From Candidatus Firestoneibacteriota bacterium (GTDB taxonomy: Bacteria > Oederibacteriota > D2-FULL-39-29): a stretch of 64,000 nt of DNA. The stretch's first letter is position 1, and each line of letters opens with the position of its first letter. Positions 32,483 through 42,390 of this stretch are shown piece after piece. The DNA is taken from the NCBI GenBank assembly GCA_903891415.1, contig CAITEH010000085.1, positions 1-64,000 of the forward strand, given 5' to 3'. The position numbers were made by a program, and so were the translations under genes. Below the pieces are notes generated by a model that had not been told where the DNA came from, ran no database searches, and worked only from the letters and a program-made list of their open reading frames with translations.

Positions 32483-33802
32483 TTGAACAAAACCTTTTTC
32501 ATTCATACTTTTGGGTGTCAGATGAATCAATATGATTCTGAACTTGTTACCGGAATACTGGAAAAGGAAGGCCTCAGCAGGGTTGATGCTTATGAAAAAG
32601 CGGACCTCTGCCTCGTTAACTCCTGTTCGGTGCGGGAACTGGCCGCGCAAAAGGCCAGAAGCGAGCTGGGGTTATTCGCTTTATATAAAAGGCGGAGCAG
32701 AAAAAAAGTTTACTACGGAATAATCGGCTGTTTGGCCGAACAGGAGGGGAAAAACCTGTTCAAGAAATTTCCTGATATGGATCTTATAGCCGGGCCCGCG
32801 CATGAAAGGCAGCTCGGACAGTATGTAAGTTCCATACTCGCGGGCAACGGGCCTGTTATTAAGACCGGAGAAGGCGTTCAGGATTGGGATGTTGACGCGC
32901 TGATAAAAAGGGAAAACAGCAGAAGTGCCTGGGTTACGGTAAGCAAAGGGTGCAATTCTTTCTGTTCTTACTGTGTAGTCCCGTATGCCAGGGGCAGGGA
33001 AGAGAGCCGCCCGTTTTCGGCCATTGTCAGGGAAATTAAGGCGCTTACAGGCAGGGGCTATAAGGAAATAAATCTTCTGGGCCAGAATGTAAATACTTAC
33101 GGCCGGGACCTTAAAGGCGCCGCCGCGGGCAAAGATTTTTCTGCCCTCCTTAAAGAAGTAAATTCACTCCCCGGGGATTTTTGGGTACGTTTCTGGACTT
33201 CGCATCCAAAAGACATCCCCGACACACTGATAGATGCCGTGGCCTCGGGAAAAAAGATCTGCCCGCTGTTCCACCTGCCGGTCCAGTCAGGCTCTGATGC
33301 CATACTTAAAGCCATGAACAGAAAATATACGGCCGGGCAGTATCTTGAAATAACGGAAAAGATCAGAAAAAAAATTCCCGGAGCCGCCATTTCAACGGAT
33401 TTTATTGTGGGCTTTCCCGGGGAAACAGAAAAAGATCTTGAGTTATCGCTTGAACTGTACAGGAAGGCCCGGTTTGATACCGCGTTTACCTATAAGTATT
33501 CCCCCAGAAAAGGGACCCGGGCTTTTGACCTGAAAGATGAGGTCAGTAAGGACGTGAAGGAAGAAAGATTAAGGGCGCTTATGACCCTGCAAAAAGAGCT
33601 GGGCCTGGAGATCAACAGGCAGTTCATCGGCACGGTAAGGGACGTCATGCTTTCGGCTCCCGGGCCGGGGCCGGCCGGCGGGCGTGACAGGACGAACAGG
33701 CCTTTCCTGGTGGAAGGAGTCAAGAAATACAAGGAAGGCGAAATTGTCAGCGTCAAGGTTACGGGTGCGGCGCCGTTCAGCCTTAAAGGAATAAGTCTAT
33801 AA
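32483..33802 (+). CDS. miaB: tRNA-2-methylthio-N6-dimethylallyladenosine synthase MiaB
   Basis: The TTG at 32483 lies 7 nt after AAGGA, so I prefer it to the TTG at 32468 (439 aa). The UPF0004 domain (FFIHTFGCQMNQYDSEL, VNSCSVRELAAQKA, GIIGCLAEQEG) carries three cysteines for the auxiliary cluster. The radical-SAM motif is GCNSFCSYCVVPYARGREESR, followed by a C-terminal TRAM domain (PFLVEGVKKYKEGEIVSVKVTGA). It thiomethylates A37 of tRNAs reading UNN codons. The gene sits after a repeat-filled gap and its promoter is not obvious. Confidence 0.96.
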   Translation: MNKTFFIHTFGCQMNQYDSELVTGILEKEGLSRVDAYEKADLCLVNSCSVRELAAQKARSELGLFALYKRRSRKKVYYGIIGCLAEQEGKNLFKKFPDMDLIAGPAHERQLGQYVSSILAGNGPVIKTGEGVQDWDVDALIKRENSRSAWVTVSKGCNSFCSYCVVPYARGREESRPFSAIVREIKALTGRGYKEINLLGQNVNTYGRDLKGAAAGKDFSALLKEVNSLPGDFWVRFWTSHPKDIPDTLIDAVASGKKICPLFHLPVQSGSDAILKAMNRKYTAGQYLEITEKIRKKIPGAAISTDFIVGFPGETEKDLELSLELYRKARFDTAFTYKYSPRKGTRAFDLKDEVSKDVKEERLRALMTLQKELGLEINRQFIGTVRDVMLSAPGPGPAGGRDRTNRPFLVEGVKKYKEGEIVSVKVTGAAPFSLKGISL

Positions 33803-33838
33803 TGGTCTATAAAAGTCTGTAAGAGTCTGTAAAGGAGA
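33802..33838 (+). repeat. GTCTRTAARA direct repeats
   Basis: Three 10-bp units (GTCTATAAAA GTCTGTAAGA GTCTGTAAAG) between miaB and the glycosylase gene; the last runs into the AAGGAG site. Confidence 0.65.
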
Positions 33839-33846
33839 AAATTATT

Positions 33847-34527
33847 GTGGAAATTATCAAGACCGACGAAAAGCTGCTAACCTCTCCCATGACCGTTAAG
33901 GAACTCCTTATTTATTATTCCTGCGTTAAAGGTAAGATAAGGGGCCGGCTTAAAGAGTTTGAAGAGGCAGGCAAAGAGAACGACCGGAGATTATTTGAAG
34001 AACTTTGTTTTTGTATCTTTACCGCGAATGCTTCCGCGAAGATGGGCGCTGTCTGCGTAGAAAGGATACGCCCGGTGCTTTTGACCGCTTCTGCGGCGGA
34101 ACTTCAGGAAAAAATAAAGGGGCATTACCGCTTCTGGCGGATAAGGCCTGAATATATCGTGCATACAAGAGAGTATCTGAGGAAGGAATACGGGCTGAAA
34201 ATGCGGAAATTACTGGACTCTTTTAAAGACCGTGATTCGCTAAGGGATTTCTTCGCGAAAAATAAGGGAATTAAGGGGATAGGTTATAAAGAGGCCAGTC
34301 ATTTTCTGCGGAATATCGGCATAAAAGGTTATGGCATAATGGATAAACATATCTTAAAATGCCTCTGTGAATTTGGTATAATATGCGAAGTTAAGCCGGT
34401 CAATACCAAAGAAAAATACCTGGCAATGGAAGAAAAGCTTAAAGAGTTTTCAAAAAAAATAAAAGTTGATCTGGACGAACTTGACCTGCTGCTTTGGTCC
34501 AGCAAGACGGGGGAAATACTTAAGTAA
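33847..34527 (+). CDS. 8-oxoguanine DNA glycosylase/AP lyase, Ogg2 type
   Basis: A 226-aa protein with a GTG start, 8 nt after AAAGGAG. It has the helix-hairpin-helix KGIKGIGYKEASHFLRNIG with the catalytic Lys of the HhH-GPD fold (GYKEASH), and the conserved Asp in GYGIMDKHIL. The C-terminus is LLLWSSKTGEILK: Ogg2 enzymes use a C-terminal lysine to read 8-oxoguanine, and this protein ends in one. Length and motif order match Ogg2 proteins described from archaea and a few thermophilic bacteria such as Thermotoga. It excises 8-oxoG and nicks the strand. Confidence 0.88.
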   Translation: MEIIKTDEKLLTSPMTVKELLIYYSCVKGKIRGRLKEFEEAGKENDRRLFEELCFCIFTANASAKMGAVCVERIRPVLLTASAAELQEKIKGHYRFWRIRPEYIVHTREYLRKEYGLKMRKLLDSFKDRDSLRDFFAKNKGIKGIGYKEASHFLRNIGIKGYGIMDKHILKCLCEFGIICEVKPVNTKEKYLAMEEKLKEFSKKIKVDLDELDLLLWSSKTGEILK

Positions 34528-34529
34528 CG

Positions 34530-34560
34530 ATTACTAATAACTAATTGCTGATTGCTGATA
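34530..34560 (-). repeat. AT-rich TTAGTTATTAG-type repeat
   Basis: ATTACTAATAACTAATTGCTGATTGCTGATA between the glycosylase gene and kdsB. A related sequence (TTAGTTATTAGCAATTAGTTATCAG) lies before tRNA-Gly in the opposite orientation. Confidence 0.5.
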
Positions 34561-34568
34561 AAGGAAAA

Positions 34569-35318
34569 ATGAAAAAGAGGATAGTGGGGATGATACCGGC
34601 CAGGCTCGGGTCGACGCGGTTTCCGGAGAAAGTTCTTGCTCCCATTCTCGGAAAGCCCATGCTCTGGTGGGTCTGGAAAGAGGCAAAGAAAGTAAAATGT
34701 TTGTCCGAGGTTTATATTGCTACCGATAGTAAAAAGATATTTGAGGTTGTTGAAAAATTCGGGGGCAAGCCGGTTATGACCTCCAAAAAGCATAAAAGCG
34801 GTACGGACAGGATAGCTGAAGCGGTTAAGGGTATTAAAGCAGATATAGTGGTGAACATTCAGGGTGATGAACCTTTAATAAAAGCCGCCATGATAGCCCG
34901 GGCCGCCGGGCCGCTCCTAAAAGACGCCGGCCTCCGCATGAGCACGCTTGTTTACAGGTCCGCGGACAAAAAGCTTCTTAAGGACGGCAATATAGTCAAA
35001 GTCGCGGTGGATAAGAACGGGTACGCGCTGTATTTTTCCAGAGCTGTTATACCCTCCCTGGAAAGAGCCGTGAGTTTTGAGTATTTTTTTAAGCACATCG
35101 GGGTCTACGTTTATAGAAAAGATTTTCTCCTAAAATATGTTAAAATGAAGCAGACCAGAATGGAAAAGATAGAAAAACTTGAGCAGCTGCGGGTGCTGGA
35201 AAACGGCTTTAAGATCAAGACCGTGGAGACGCCGTTTGACACGCTGCCCGTGGATACGAAGCAGGAATTGGCCAGGGTCATAAAAATAATAAAAAAGGGC
35301 GGGCTAAAGCGGCCTTAA
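34569..35318 (+). CDS. kdsB: 3-deoxy-manno-octulosonate cytidylyltransferase
   Basis: I start at the ATG at 34569 (AAGGA just upstream, rather close) to give 249 aa beginning KKRIVGMIPARLGSTRFPEKVLAPILGKPM, the standard KdsB opening with nucleotide-binding Arg and Lys. IATDSKKI, HKSGTDRIAEA and VNIQGDEPLI are the other signature segments. It activates Kdo with CTP to CMP-Kdo for LPS core. It is followed 21 nt later by pyrG, which supplies the CTP, then kdsA, kdsD and lpt genes. Confidence 0.96.
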   Translation: MKKRIVGMIPARLGSTRFPEKVLAPILGKPMLWWVWKEAKKVKCLSEVYIATDSKKIFEVVEKFGGKPVMTSKKHKSGTDRIAEAVKGIKADIVVNIQGDEPLIKAAMIARAAGPLLKDAGLRMSTLVYRSADKKLLKDGNIVKVAVDKNGYALYFSRAVIPSLERAVSFEYFFKHIGVYVYRKDFLLKYVKMKQTRMEKIEKLEQLRVLENGFKIKTVETPFDTLPVDTKQELARVIKIIKKGGLKRP

Positions 35319-35339
35319 AATATTTTTAAGGAGAGTCTG

Positions 35340-36971
35340 ATGGCAAAGTTTATATTTGTGACGGGGGGTGTTGTTTCCTCACTGGGTAAAGGCATTACAA
35401 GCGCGTCCATAGGATGCCTGCTTGAATCAAGGGGCTTGAAGGTCACTCTCCAGAAATTTGATCCCTATATAAATGTTGATCCCGGCACCATGAACCCTTA
35501 CCAGCACGGTGAGGTTTTTGTGACCGATGACGGCGCGGAAACCGACCTGGATCTGGGCCATTACGAAAGATTTACCAGCGCGGTCCTTACCCGGGACAAC
35601 AACATAACGACCGGCCAGATATATAATTCGGTGATCTCGAAGGAAAGAAAAGGCGAATACCTGGGGAAGACCATCCAGGTGATACCGCATATCACAAATG
35701 AGATCAAAGAAAGGATCCACAAAGTTGCCCGGGACAAGGAAGTTGACGTGGCCATAATTGAAATAGGCGGAACTGTCGGAGATATCGAATCCCTGCCGTT
35801 CCTTGAAGCGATCAGGCAGTTCAAAAAAGATGTAGGAAAAGAAAATGTTATCTACGTACATGTGACCCTGGTGCCGCACATCAGCACGGCCGGTGAATTA
35901 AAGACCAAACCCACCCAGCATTCGGTGGCCCAGCTCAGGGGCATCGGTATTCAGCCGGACATTCTTATTTGCCGTTCCCAGCGGCCTCTCACAAAAGATG
36001 TAAGGAACAAACTGGCGCTGTTTTGTAATGTGGAGGAAGAAGGAGTTATCCAGAATCTGGACGCGCAATCGGTATACGAACTTCCGCTCATGCTCAAGGA
36101 AGACGGGCTGGATATAATAATAATGAAATTATTAAATCTGCGGTACGGAAAACAAAATATCTCCAGCTGGGAAAAGGCCGTGCAGAAAATAGTAAATCCT
36201 TCCAAAACGGTCAATATAGGTATAGTCGGAAAATACGTGGAATTGCTGGATGCCTATAAGAGTATTATTGAGGCCTTCGTGCACGCAGGCAGTGCCAATG
36301 ATGCCAGAGTTAAACTGTGCTGGATAGAAGCGGATTCGGTCATCAAATGCGGCGCTAAAGCATCTCTTTGCGAGGTGGACGGGATCCTGGTTCCCGGAGG
36401 TTTTGGGGGCAGGGGCATTGAAGGCAAAATAGAGGCCATCAGATATGCCCGGGAGAATAAAATGCCGTTTTTCGGTATCTGCCTCGGCATGCAGTGCGCG
36501 GTCATTGAGTTCGCCCGGAATGTGGCGGGGCTTAAGGACGCGAACAGCACGGAATTCGATGAAAAAACCACCCATAAAGTAATAACCCTGCTGGACAGCC
36601 AGCGGAATGTTACCGATAAAGGCGGTACCATGCGCCTCGGGGCCTGGGACTGCAAGCTTGCAAGGGATACCAAGTCCTTTGAGGCCTACGGAAAAGAACT
36701 GATCTCTGAGCGCCACAGGCACAGATATGAATTCAATAATGAATACCGGCAGGCCTTTAAAACAAAAGGTTTGAAACTGGCCGGGACCACAATGGACGGG
36801 GGACTGGTGGAAATAGTTGAGCTTCCATCCCACCCCTGGTTTGTAGGAGTCCAGTTCCATCCGGAATTCAAGTCCAGGCCTTTAAGCCCGCACCCGCTAT
36901 TTGCAAACTTTGTAAAAGCAGCGCTTGCAGGGAAGGAAAAACAGCCTCCTGTTAAAAAGAAGGTAAAATGA
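35340..36971 (+). CDS. pyrG: CTP synthase
   Basis: A 543-aa full-length enzyme. The N-terminal synthetase domain opens [23 protein letters not shown] and includes [38 protein letters not shown]. The C-terminal class I glutaminase has [11 protein letters not shown], the nucleophile Cys in [18 protein letters not shown], and His-x-Glu in [12 protein letters not shown]. It makes CTP from UTP, ATP and glutamine. AAGGAGAG before the ATG; ATGA overlap with kdsA. The kdsB-pyrG-kdsA order links CTP supply with Kdo activation. Confidence 0.98.
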   Translation: MAKFIFVTGGVVSSLGKGITSASIGCLLESRGLKVTLQKFDPYINVDPGTMNPYQHGEVFVTDDGAETDLDLGHYERFTSAVLTRDNNITTGQIYNSVISKERKGEYLGKTIQVIPHITNEIKERIHKVARDKEVDVAIIEIGGTVGDIESLPFLEAIRQFKKDVGKENVIYVHVTLVPHISTAGELKTKPTQHSVAQLRGIGIQPDILICRSQRPLTKDVRNKLALFCNVEEEGVIQNLDAQSVYELPLMLKEDGLDIIIMKLLNLRYGKQNISSWEKAVQKIVNPSKTVNIGIVGKYVELLDAYKSIIEAFVHAGSANDARVKLCWIEADSVIKCGAKASLCEVDGILVPGGFGGRGIEGKIEAIRYARENKMPFFGICLGMQCAVIEFARNVAGLKDANSTEFDEKTTHKVITLLDSQRNVTDKGGTMRLGAWDCKLARDTKSFEAYGKELISERHRHRYEFNNEYRQAFKTKGLKLAGTTMDGGLVEIVELPSHPWFVGVQFHPEFKSRPLSPHPLFANFVKAALAGKEKQPPVKKKVK

Positions 36972-37786
36972 AAAATAATACAGCATACGACTACAAAAAA
37001 AATAGAGGCAGTTTCACTCTGATCTCAGGGCCCTGCGTGATCGAATCCGAAGGGCTTTGCCTTGAAATTGCCCGGGAGATAAAAAAGATAGCCGGGGAAC
37101 TGGAGATACCGTTCGTCTTTAAAGCGTCCTACGACAAAGCGAACAGGACTGCGGTAGAAAATTACCGGGGGCCGGGGCTTAAGGCCGGCTTGAAAATACT
37201 TGAGAAAGTCAAAGAAAAAACGGGAGTACCTGTTTTAACGGATGTGCATAGCTGCGAAGAAGTTGAAGCAGCTTCAAAAGTGGTGGATATCATTCAAATA
37301 CCCGCCTACCTTTGCCAGCAAACCTCGCTTACCATTAAGGTGGCTGAGACGGGGAAAACTGTTAATATCAAAAAAGCCCAGTTTCTTTCCCCCTGGGATA
37401 TAAAAAAAGTGATCAATAAGGTGAAGTCAACGGGCAACGAGAAAATAATAATCACTGAAAGGGGTTCGGTTTTCGGATACAGCACGCTGATCACGGATAT
37501 GAGGGCTTTTACGATAATGAAAGCTTATGGTTATCCCGTGATCTTTGATGTGACGCATGCCGTGCGTATCCCGGGTTTTACCAGCGCTGACGCGAGAGGC
37601 GGGACCCCCGAGATGATATTGCCGATGGCCCTGGCGGGTGTAGGCGCGGGGAGCGACGGCTTGTTCATAGAAACTCATCCGAATTGTAAAGAAGCGCTCT
37701 GTGATGCTTCTTCCATGCTGCAGCTTGACCGCTTAAAAGAACTCCTTATTAAAGCAAAAAAAGTTTATGAGATAGTAAGGAATTAA
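36968..37786 (+). CDS. kdsA: 3-deoxy-8-phosphooctulonate (Kdo-8-P) synthase
   Basis: A 272-aa protein overlapping pyrG by 4 nt. [51 protein letters not shown] and [10 protein letters not shown] are KdsA hallmarks for PEP and arabinose-5-phosphate binding. The N-terminal segment ISGPCVIES carries the Cys found in metal-dependent forms. It condenses PEP with A5P to give Kdo-8-P. Intergenic repeats follow, after which kdsD starts. Confidence 0.97.
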   Translation: MKNNTAYDYKKNRGSFTLISGPCVIESEGLCLEIAREIKKIAGELEIPFVFKASYDKANRTAVENYRGPGLKAGLKILEKVKEKTGVPVLTDVHSCEEVEAASKVVDIIQIPAYLCQQTSLTIKVAETGKTVNIKKAQFLSPWDIKKVINKVKSTGNEKIIITERGSVFGYSTLITDMRAFTIMKAYGYPVIFDVTHAVRIPGFTSADARGGTPEMILPMALAGVGAGSDGLFIETHPNCKEALCDASSMLQLDRLKELLIKAKKVYEIVRN

Positions 37787-37791
37787 AAGAA

Positions 37792-37985
37792 AGGTGCTAG
37801 GTCCTGGGTTTTAGGTACAAGGAAAAAAAGAAAAAGATAAGAAAAGGAAAAAATAAAGGTTTTGGGTTCTGGGGAGAAAAAGGATAAAGGAAAGTACCGG
37901 GTAACGGAAAAAATCAAAAGGATTTTTACCTAGCACCTAAAACCTAACACCTAACACCCAGCACCTTGCAGTTAACACCTATAAC
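37792..37985. repeat. GGTNCTA heptamer arrays in inverted pair
   Basis: GGTGCTAGGTCCTGGGTTTTAGG opens the gap and ACCTAGCACCTAAAACCTAACACCTAACACCC closes it in the opposite orientation; purine-rich DNA lies between. No gene is seen in this 220-nt gap. Confidence 0.8.
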
Positions 37986-38009
37986 CTGTAGTTCTCTTGG
38001 AGAAGAAAA

Positions 38010-38978
38010 ATGCCATCAGATAAATATATAATAAAAAAAGCCGGGGAAGTTTTAAAAATAGAAGCCGAAGCTGTTAACGGCCTGAAAAAAAGTATGAATG
38101 CTGATTTTCTCCGGGCTGTCAGGTTGATCCTCAATTGCGCAGGACGGGTTATTGTAACAGGTATAGGCAAATCCGGAATAATGGCAAGAAAGATAGCTGC
38201 CACCCTGGCCTCTACCGGTACGCCTGCGATCTTTCTTCATTCAACGGAAGGCCTGCACGGGGATCTGGGGGCGGTTACAAAACGCGATGTGGTTATTGCT
38301 TTGTCCCAGAGCGGAGAATCCAGGGAAGTATTGGAGATCCTGCCGGCAATAAAAAAAATAGGCGCAAAACTGATCGTATTTACGGGGGATAAAAACTCGT
38401 CCCTGGCGGAAAAAAGCGATCTCTGTCTTGATGTTTCGGTAAAAAAAGAGGCCTGTCCTTTAAATCTGGCACCGACAGCGTCCTGCATGGCGCAACTGGC
38501 CATGGGTGACGCCCTGGCTATAGCGCTTCTTATTAAAAGAGGTTTCAAGGAAGAGGATTACGCGCTTTTACATCCCGGCGGCTCCCTGGGCAGAAAACTT
38601 AAGACGGTGGAAGATGTTATGAGGCGCGGCGCGGATATTCCCCGGGTCGGGGAAAAAATGAATATGGAAAAAGTTATTTTTGAAATGACCTCAAAGAAAA
38701 TGGGCTGCACCTGTGTGGTTAACGGCGCGGGAAAGCTTACGGGAATAATAACCGATCAGAATTTAAGGAATCACCTGCAAAGAGACCGCAATATTATGAA
38801 AAAGCGGGCCGCTGAGATCATGACCAGGCATCCCAAAACCATCGCCAAAGAAGCCCTGGTTGACGAAGCTATAACAATGACCGGGGAAAGATCCATAAGC
38901 ACGCTGCTTATCGTGGATAAAGCACAAAAACCGCTGGGCATAGTTCACCTGCATGATCTTCTGAAATTGGACAGATAA
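38010..38978 (+). CDS. kdsD: Arabinose-5-phosphate isomerase (KpsF/GutQ family)
   Basis: A 322-aa protein. The SIS domain (residues about 35-170) shows VTGIGKSGIMARKIAATLASTGTPAIFLHSTEGLHGDLGAV and LSQSGESREVLEILP; two CBS domains follow (about 205-320: VFEMTSKKMGCTCVV, TRHPKTIAKEALVDEA). It makes A5P from ribulose-5-phosphate, the substrate of KdsA. TTGGAGAAG precedes the ATG. Next gene lptC starts 2 nt after the stop. No kdsC phosphatase gene lies between, where one is common. Confidence 0.95.
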   Translation: MPSDKYIIKKAGEVLKIEAEAVNGLKKSMNADFLRAVRLILNCAGRVIVTGIGKSGIMARKIAATLASTGTPAIFLHSTEGLHGDLGAVTKRDVVIALSQSGESREVLEILPAIKKIGAKLIVFTGDKNSSLAEKSDLCLDVSVKKEACPLNLAPTASCMAQLAMGDALAIALLIKRGFKEEDYALLHPGGSLGRKLKTVEDVMRRGADIPRVGEKMNMEKVIFEMTSKKMGCTCVVNGAGKLTGIITDQNLRNHLQRDRNIMKKRAAEIMTRHPKTIAKEALVDEAITMTGERSISTLLIVDKAQKPLGIVHLHDLLKLDR

Positions 38979-38980
38979 AA

Positions 38981-39526
38981 ATGAAAAGTTACCGGATCAT
39001 AATTGTTTTAGGCCTGCTTGCCGTACTCGGCTGCAGCAGGCAGGGCCGGCAGGCCTCGCTCGCGGAGAAGACCCGCGAAGTGGTCACCATGCGCGGATTT
39101 CACATGGTGCAGACCGACCTGGGTGTCAAAAAATATATTATTGACGCGGATGAAGCCAATATCAATCCCCGGGTAAAACTGATAAGTTTCAAAGTTGTAA
39201 AGACAAAATACTACGATAAAGAAAAAGAGATCGCGAACCTGAGATCCGACACGGGAGTTATTCACACGGACACGAATGACATAGAAGTGAAAGGCAATGT
39301 GCTGCTTAAGACCACGGACGGTTCCCGGCTGGAAACAGAAAGCCTGACCTGGAGCAACGCAAAGAACAAACTTAGAACTGAGGCCTTTGTGAAAGTTTTC
39401 AGAGGGGATAATGTAATGTCCGGCTACGGCATGGAATCAGATCTTCTGCTGGAAAATGTAACTATCAAAAAAGTCAGCACCAGAATATCGGATCTGGAGA
39501 CTTTCAAAGAAAAAGGAAAAAAATGA
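38981..39526 (+). CDS. lptC: LPS export protein LptC, lipoprotein-like
   Basis: A 181-aa protein with a lipoprotein-type N-terminus ([21 protein letters not shown]; lipobox VLGC), then an OstA-like beta-jellyroll ([66 protein letters not shown]). LptC receives LPS from the LptBFG transporter and passes it to LptA. E. coli LptC keeps a membrane helix, so the apparent lipidation is a difference worth noting. It overlaps lptA by 4 nt. Confidence 0.88.
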   Translation: MKSYRIIIVLGLLAVLGCSRQGRQASLAEKTREVVTMRGFHMVQTDLGVKKYIIDADEANINPRVKLISFKVVKTKYYDKEKEIANLRSDTGVIHTDTNDIEVKGNVLLKTTDGSRLETESLTWSNAKNKLRTEAFVKVFRGDNVMSGYGMESDLLLENVTIKKVSTRISDLETFKEKGKK

Positions 39527-40176
39527 AGCAGCTTCCGGGCCTCGTACTTGCGCTGCTGCTGGCAGGAAATATTACGGCGGCTGAGATGAAAGTTGATAAG
39601 GATACACCTCTGGAAATTACGGCAAAGAAAGTGGTGGGCAACAGCAAGACGCGGGAAGTCACCTATTCCGGAGAAGTGGTACTCAAACATGACGGAAATA
39701 TATTGAGATCGGAAAAACTGGTCCTGCTGCCGGGCAATAACAAAATAATCGCGGAAACTAACGTAAAATTTTTCAGCGGGAATAAGCAGGTGGAAATAAC
39801 CGGAGGTTATACCGAATACCTGAAAGACACGGGGCAGCTCACCATGAAAATAGCCCCCGTCCTTTTCTTGAAGGATAAAGAAGGAGTAGAGACCAATATT
39901 AAAGGCGATGTAGTGGATGTCTATAATGCAGGCGCTCGCGCGGTCGTAAGCGGGAAAGTTGAAATAAGGCGTGAGGATCTGACCATTTATTGCGGGAACG
40001 CCGATTATGACAGGCCGTCAGACAGGATAAAACTTGAAGGCCACCCGAAAGTACTGCAGGGGAAGAACACCTATGAAGGGGAACTCATTAATATAACCAT
40101 TAAAGACAGAAAATTGACCGCGGACAGGAATGTAAAAGCCCGGATCTACACGGAAGAGAAAAAAAATGTTAATTAA
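39523..40176 (+). CDS. lptA: LPS transport periplasmic protein LptA
   Basis: A 217-aa protein with a signal peptide ([19 protein letters not shown]) and repeated OstA-type strands: [68 protein letters not shown] and later [24 protein letters not shown]. It forms the periplasmic bridge for LPS between LptC and LptD. It overlaps lptC (4 nt) and lptB (11 nt), so the three are translationally coupled. Confidence 0.92.
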   Translation: MKQLPGLVLALLLAGNITAAEMKVDKDTPLEITAKKVVGNSKTREVTYSGEVVLKHDGNILRSEKLVLLPGNNKIIAETNVKFFSGNKQVEITGGYTEYLKDTGQLTMKIAPVLFLKDKEGVETNIKGDVVDVYNAGARAVVSGKVEIRREDLTIYCGNADYDRPSDRIKLEGHPKVLQGKNTYEGELINITIKDRKLTADRNVKARIYTEEKKNVN

Positions 40177-40885
40177 AACCGAAGGACTTGCAAAAAAATA
40201 TAAGAACCACTTTGTGGTGGACGGCGTTAATATTGAAGTAAAAAAAGGGGAGATAGTAGGCCTGCTGGGCCCCAACGGCGCCGGGAAAAGCACCACTTTC
40301 TATATGATCGTAGGCCTGATCAAACCGGATGCCGGCAGGGTCTTTATAGGCAGTAATGACGTGACAAAATGCCCGACTTATGAGCGCGCGAAATTCGGGG
40401 TCGGCTATCTTCCCCAGGAACCGTCCATTTTCAGGAAGCTTTCGGTGGCAGATAATATAATGGCCATTCTGGAGTCGCTGGATATACCGCAGGAAGAAAA
40501 AGAGAAAACTTTAAATACGCTGCTTGCCGAGTTTAATATTGAAAGGTTAAGAAAAAACATGGCCTATACTCTTTCCGGCGGGGAAAGGAGAAGAGTGGAA
40601 ATAGCGCGGGCGCTGGTCACTAATCCTTCCTTTCTGCTGCTGGATGAACCGTTTGTCGGGATAGATCCTATTACGGTCACCGATATTCAGCAGGTTATCT
40701 CCCAATTAAGAAAAAAGGGCCTCGGCATACTGATAACCGATCATAATGTCAGAGAGACCCTTTCGATAACCGACAGGGCCTATATAATGTATGAAGGGAA
40801 GATCCTGCTTTCGGGGGACGCAAAAAAACTTTCCACGGATAAGAAGGCCAGGGAATTCTACCTGGGCGAGAAATTTACTCTTTAA
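40166..40885 (+). CDS. lptB: LPS export ABC transporter ATPase LptB
   Basis: A 239-aa ATPase with Walker [13 protein letters not shown]-loop [10 protein letters not shown] (an LptB trait), signature [15 protein letters not shown], Walker [14 protein letters not shown] and switch [10 protein letters not shown]. It powers extraction of LPS from the inner membrane with LptF and LptG, which are not in this window. Last gene of the kds/lpt block. Confidence 0.96.
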   Translation: MLIKTEGLAKKYKNHFVVDGVNIEVKKGEIVGLLGPNGAGKSTTFYMIVGLIKPDAGRVFIGSNDVTKCPTYERAKFGVGYLPQEPSIFRKLSVADNIMAILESLDIPQEEKEKTLNTLLAEFNIERLRKNMAYTLSGGERRRVEIARALVTNPSFLLLDEPFVGIDPITVTDIQQVISQLRKKGLGILITDHNVRETLSITDRAYIMYEGKILLSGDAKKLSTDKKAREFYLGEKFTL

Positions 40886-40932
40886 GATGACAAAAATCAT
40901 AAAAGAAATATGAGAAAAGCTTATAATATAAA

Positions 40933-41448
40933 ATGAAAAATATGAAGATCCTTAAATACGGCAGCCCGGTGCTGCGCAAGAAGGCCGCGAAAATAACCAG
41001 GATAGACCAGCGGATAAAAGAGCTGGCTGAAGCCATGATGAAAAGCATGCATGCCTCCAAAGGTATAGGTTTGGCCGCCAATCAGATAGGAATACTTGAG
41101 AGGCTGGTCACGGTCGATACCGGCAGGGGCGAAAAAAAAGGCGATGTGCTTTGCCTGGTCAATCCGGAAATAACGGAGCATGAAGGCAGCGCGCGTTTCG
41201 AAGAAGGGTGTCTTTCTTTCCCCGAGATCTTCGCCGACGTTGACCGTCCCGCGAAGGTCCGCGTAAAATACCAGGACCTTGAGGGCGCTGTTTGCGAGGT
41301 GGCCGCCGAGGGCGTGCTGGCCAGGGTGCTGCAGCACGAGATAGATCATTTGAACGGGGTTCTTTTTGTGGATAAAATAAGCAAAATTAAATATTTATTA
41401 TTGAGTAAAAGGCTGAAAGAGCTGGAAAGAGCCACCAGGGCAAAATGA
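40933..41448 (+). CDS. def: Peptide deformylase
   Basis: A 171-aa protein with the three metal-binding motifs: GIGLAANQIG, EEGCLSFPEI (Cys ligand) and QHEIDHLNGVLF (HExxH). It removes the formyl group from nascent proteins. It overlaps fmt by 4 nt, the usual def-fmt pair. TATAAT at 40922-40927 ends 5 nt before the ATG, with no Shine-Dalgarno; the -35 is poor, so the leaderless reading is less certain here than for rsmA. Confidence 0.96.
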   Translation: MKNMKILKYGSPVLRKKAAKITRIDQRIKELAEAMMKSMHASKGIGLAANQIGILERLVTVDTGRGEKKGDVLCLVNPEITEHEGSARFEEGCLSFPEIFADVDRPAKVRVKYQDLEGAVCEVAAEGVLARVLQHEIDHLNGVLFVDKISKIKYLLLSKRLKELERATRAK

Positions 41449-42389
41449 AGATACTTTTTTACGGTACGGCGGAAACCTCTGCCAGAGTTCTGAAAAAGCT
41501 CTTTGACACGGGCAAACACGAGCTCGAAGTTATCACGGCCTGCGATAAACCGCGCGGCCGGGGACAGAAGGTCAATTGCTGTGAAGTGAAAGGCCTGGCG
41601 GAACTGCTTGGGTTAAAGTATTATCAGCCGGAGAATATTAAAGAGCCCGGCTTTTACGAAAAACTTTCCGGCAAGGCCTATGATCTTGGCGTAGTGGCGG
41701 CGTACGGGCAGATAATAAGCGAAAAACTTTTAAAACTGCCGGCGGCGGGGACCATAAATCTCCATTTTTCCCTGCTCCCCGGGTACCGCGGGGCCGCCCC
41801 TTATAACTGGGCTTTGATAAACGGGGAAAAAAGTACCGGCGTAACTGTCATGTTCGTGGAAAAAAAGCTGGATTCCGGGGACATTGTTCTCCAAAAAGAA
41901 GTACCTATTGCCCCGGAGGATAATTCCGGTACCTTGCTTGAGAAACTTACGGAAGCGGGCAGCGGGCTGCTTTTAGAAGCTGTGGAACTGATCGGGCAAA
42001 AAAAAGCTGTGAGGATAAAACAGAACGAAACACAAGCGACTTACTTCGGTAAACTGCCGGATTCCATCTTTGAAATAGACTGGCAGAAAAGCGCTTTGGA
42101 AATAAATTATCTTGTTCGAGGCCTGGCGCCGGAGCCCGGAGCTTTTTCAACCTTAAACGGGAAGCTGGTTAAGATACTAAAAACTTCTATACTCTCGCAT
42201 GGGGATTTTTCGGGGAAACCCGGGGAAATAAAAGAAATAGTGAAGGGGCGCGGCTTGCCGGTAGGCACGGGTAAAGGCGGCCTGCTCATAGAAAGGATAA
42301 AGCCGGAAGGTAAAAAGGAAATGTCTGTTATTGATTATATTAGAGGGAACCCTATATTGCCGGGAACAGTATTTGAAAGATCTAAGTGA
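41445..42389 (+). CDS. fmt: Methionyl-tRNA formyltransferase
   Basis: A 314-aa protein. The N-terminal formyltransferase domain shows KILFYGTAETSARVL, INLHFSLLPGYRGAAPYNWALINGEKSTGVTVMFVEKKLDSGDIV (catalytic Asn-His-Asp: NLHFS...D), followed by the C-terminal tRNA-binding OB domain (FEIDWQKSALEINYLVRGLAPEPGAFS). It formylates Met-tRNA for initiation and is coupled to def. Confidence 0.96.
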   Translation: MKILFYGTAETSARVLKKLFDTGKHELEVITACDKPRGRGQKVNCCEVKGLAELLGLKYYQPENIKEPGFYEKLSGKAYDLGVVAAYGQIISEKLLKLPAAGTINLHFSLLPGYRGAAPYNWALINGEKSTGVTVMFVEKKLDSGDIVLQKEVPIAPEDNSGTLLEKLTEAGSGLLLEAVELIGQKKAVRIKQNETQATYFGKLPDSIFEIDWQKSALEINYLVRGLAPEPGAFSTLNGKLVKILKTSILSHGDFSGKPGEIKEIVKGRGLPVGTGKGGLLIERIKPEGKKEMSVIDYIRGNPILPGTVFERSK

Positions 42390-42390
42390 T

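Noticed and set aside
36132-36860. 242-codon minus-strand ORF opposite pyrG
   Set aside because: It is a shadow of a well-conserved gene with no start signals.
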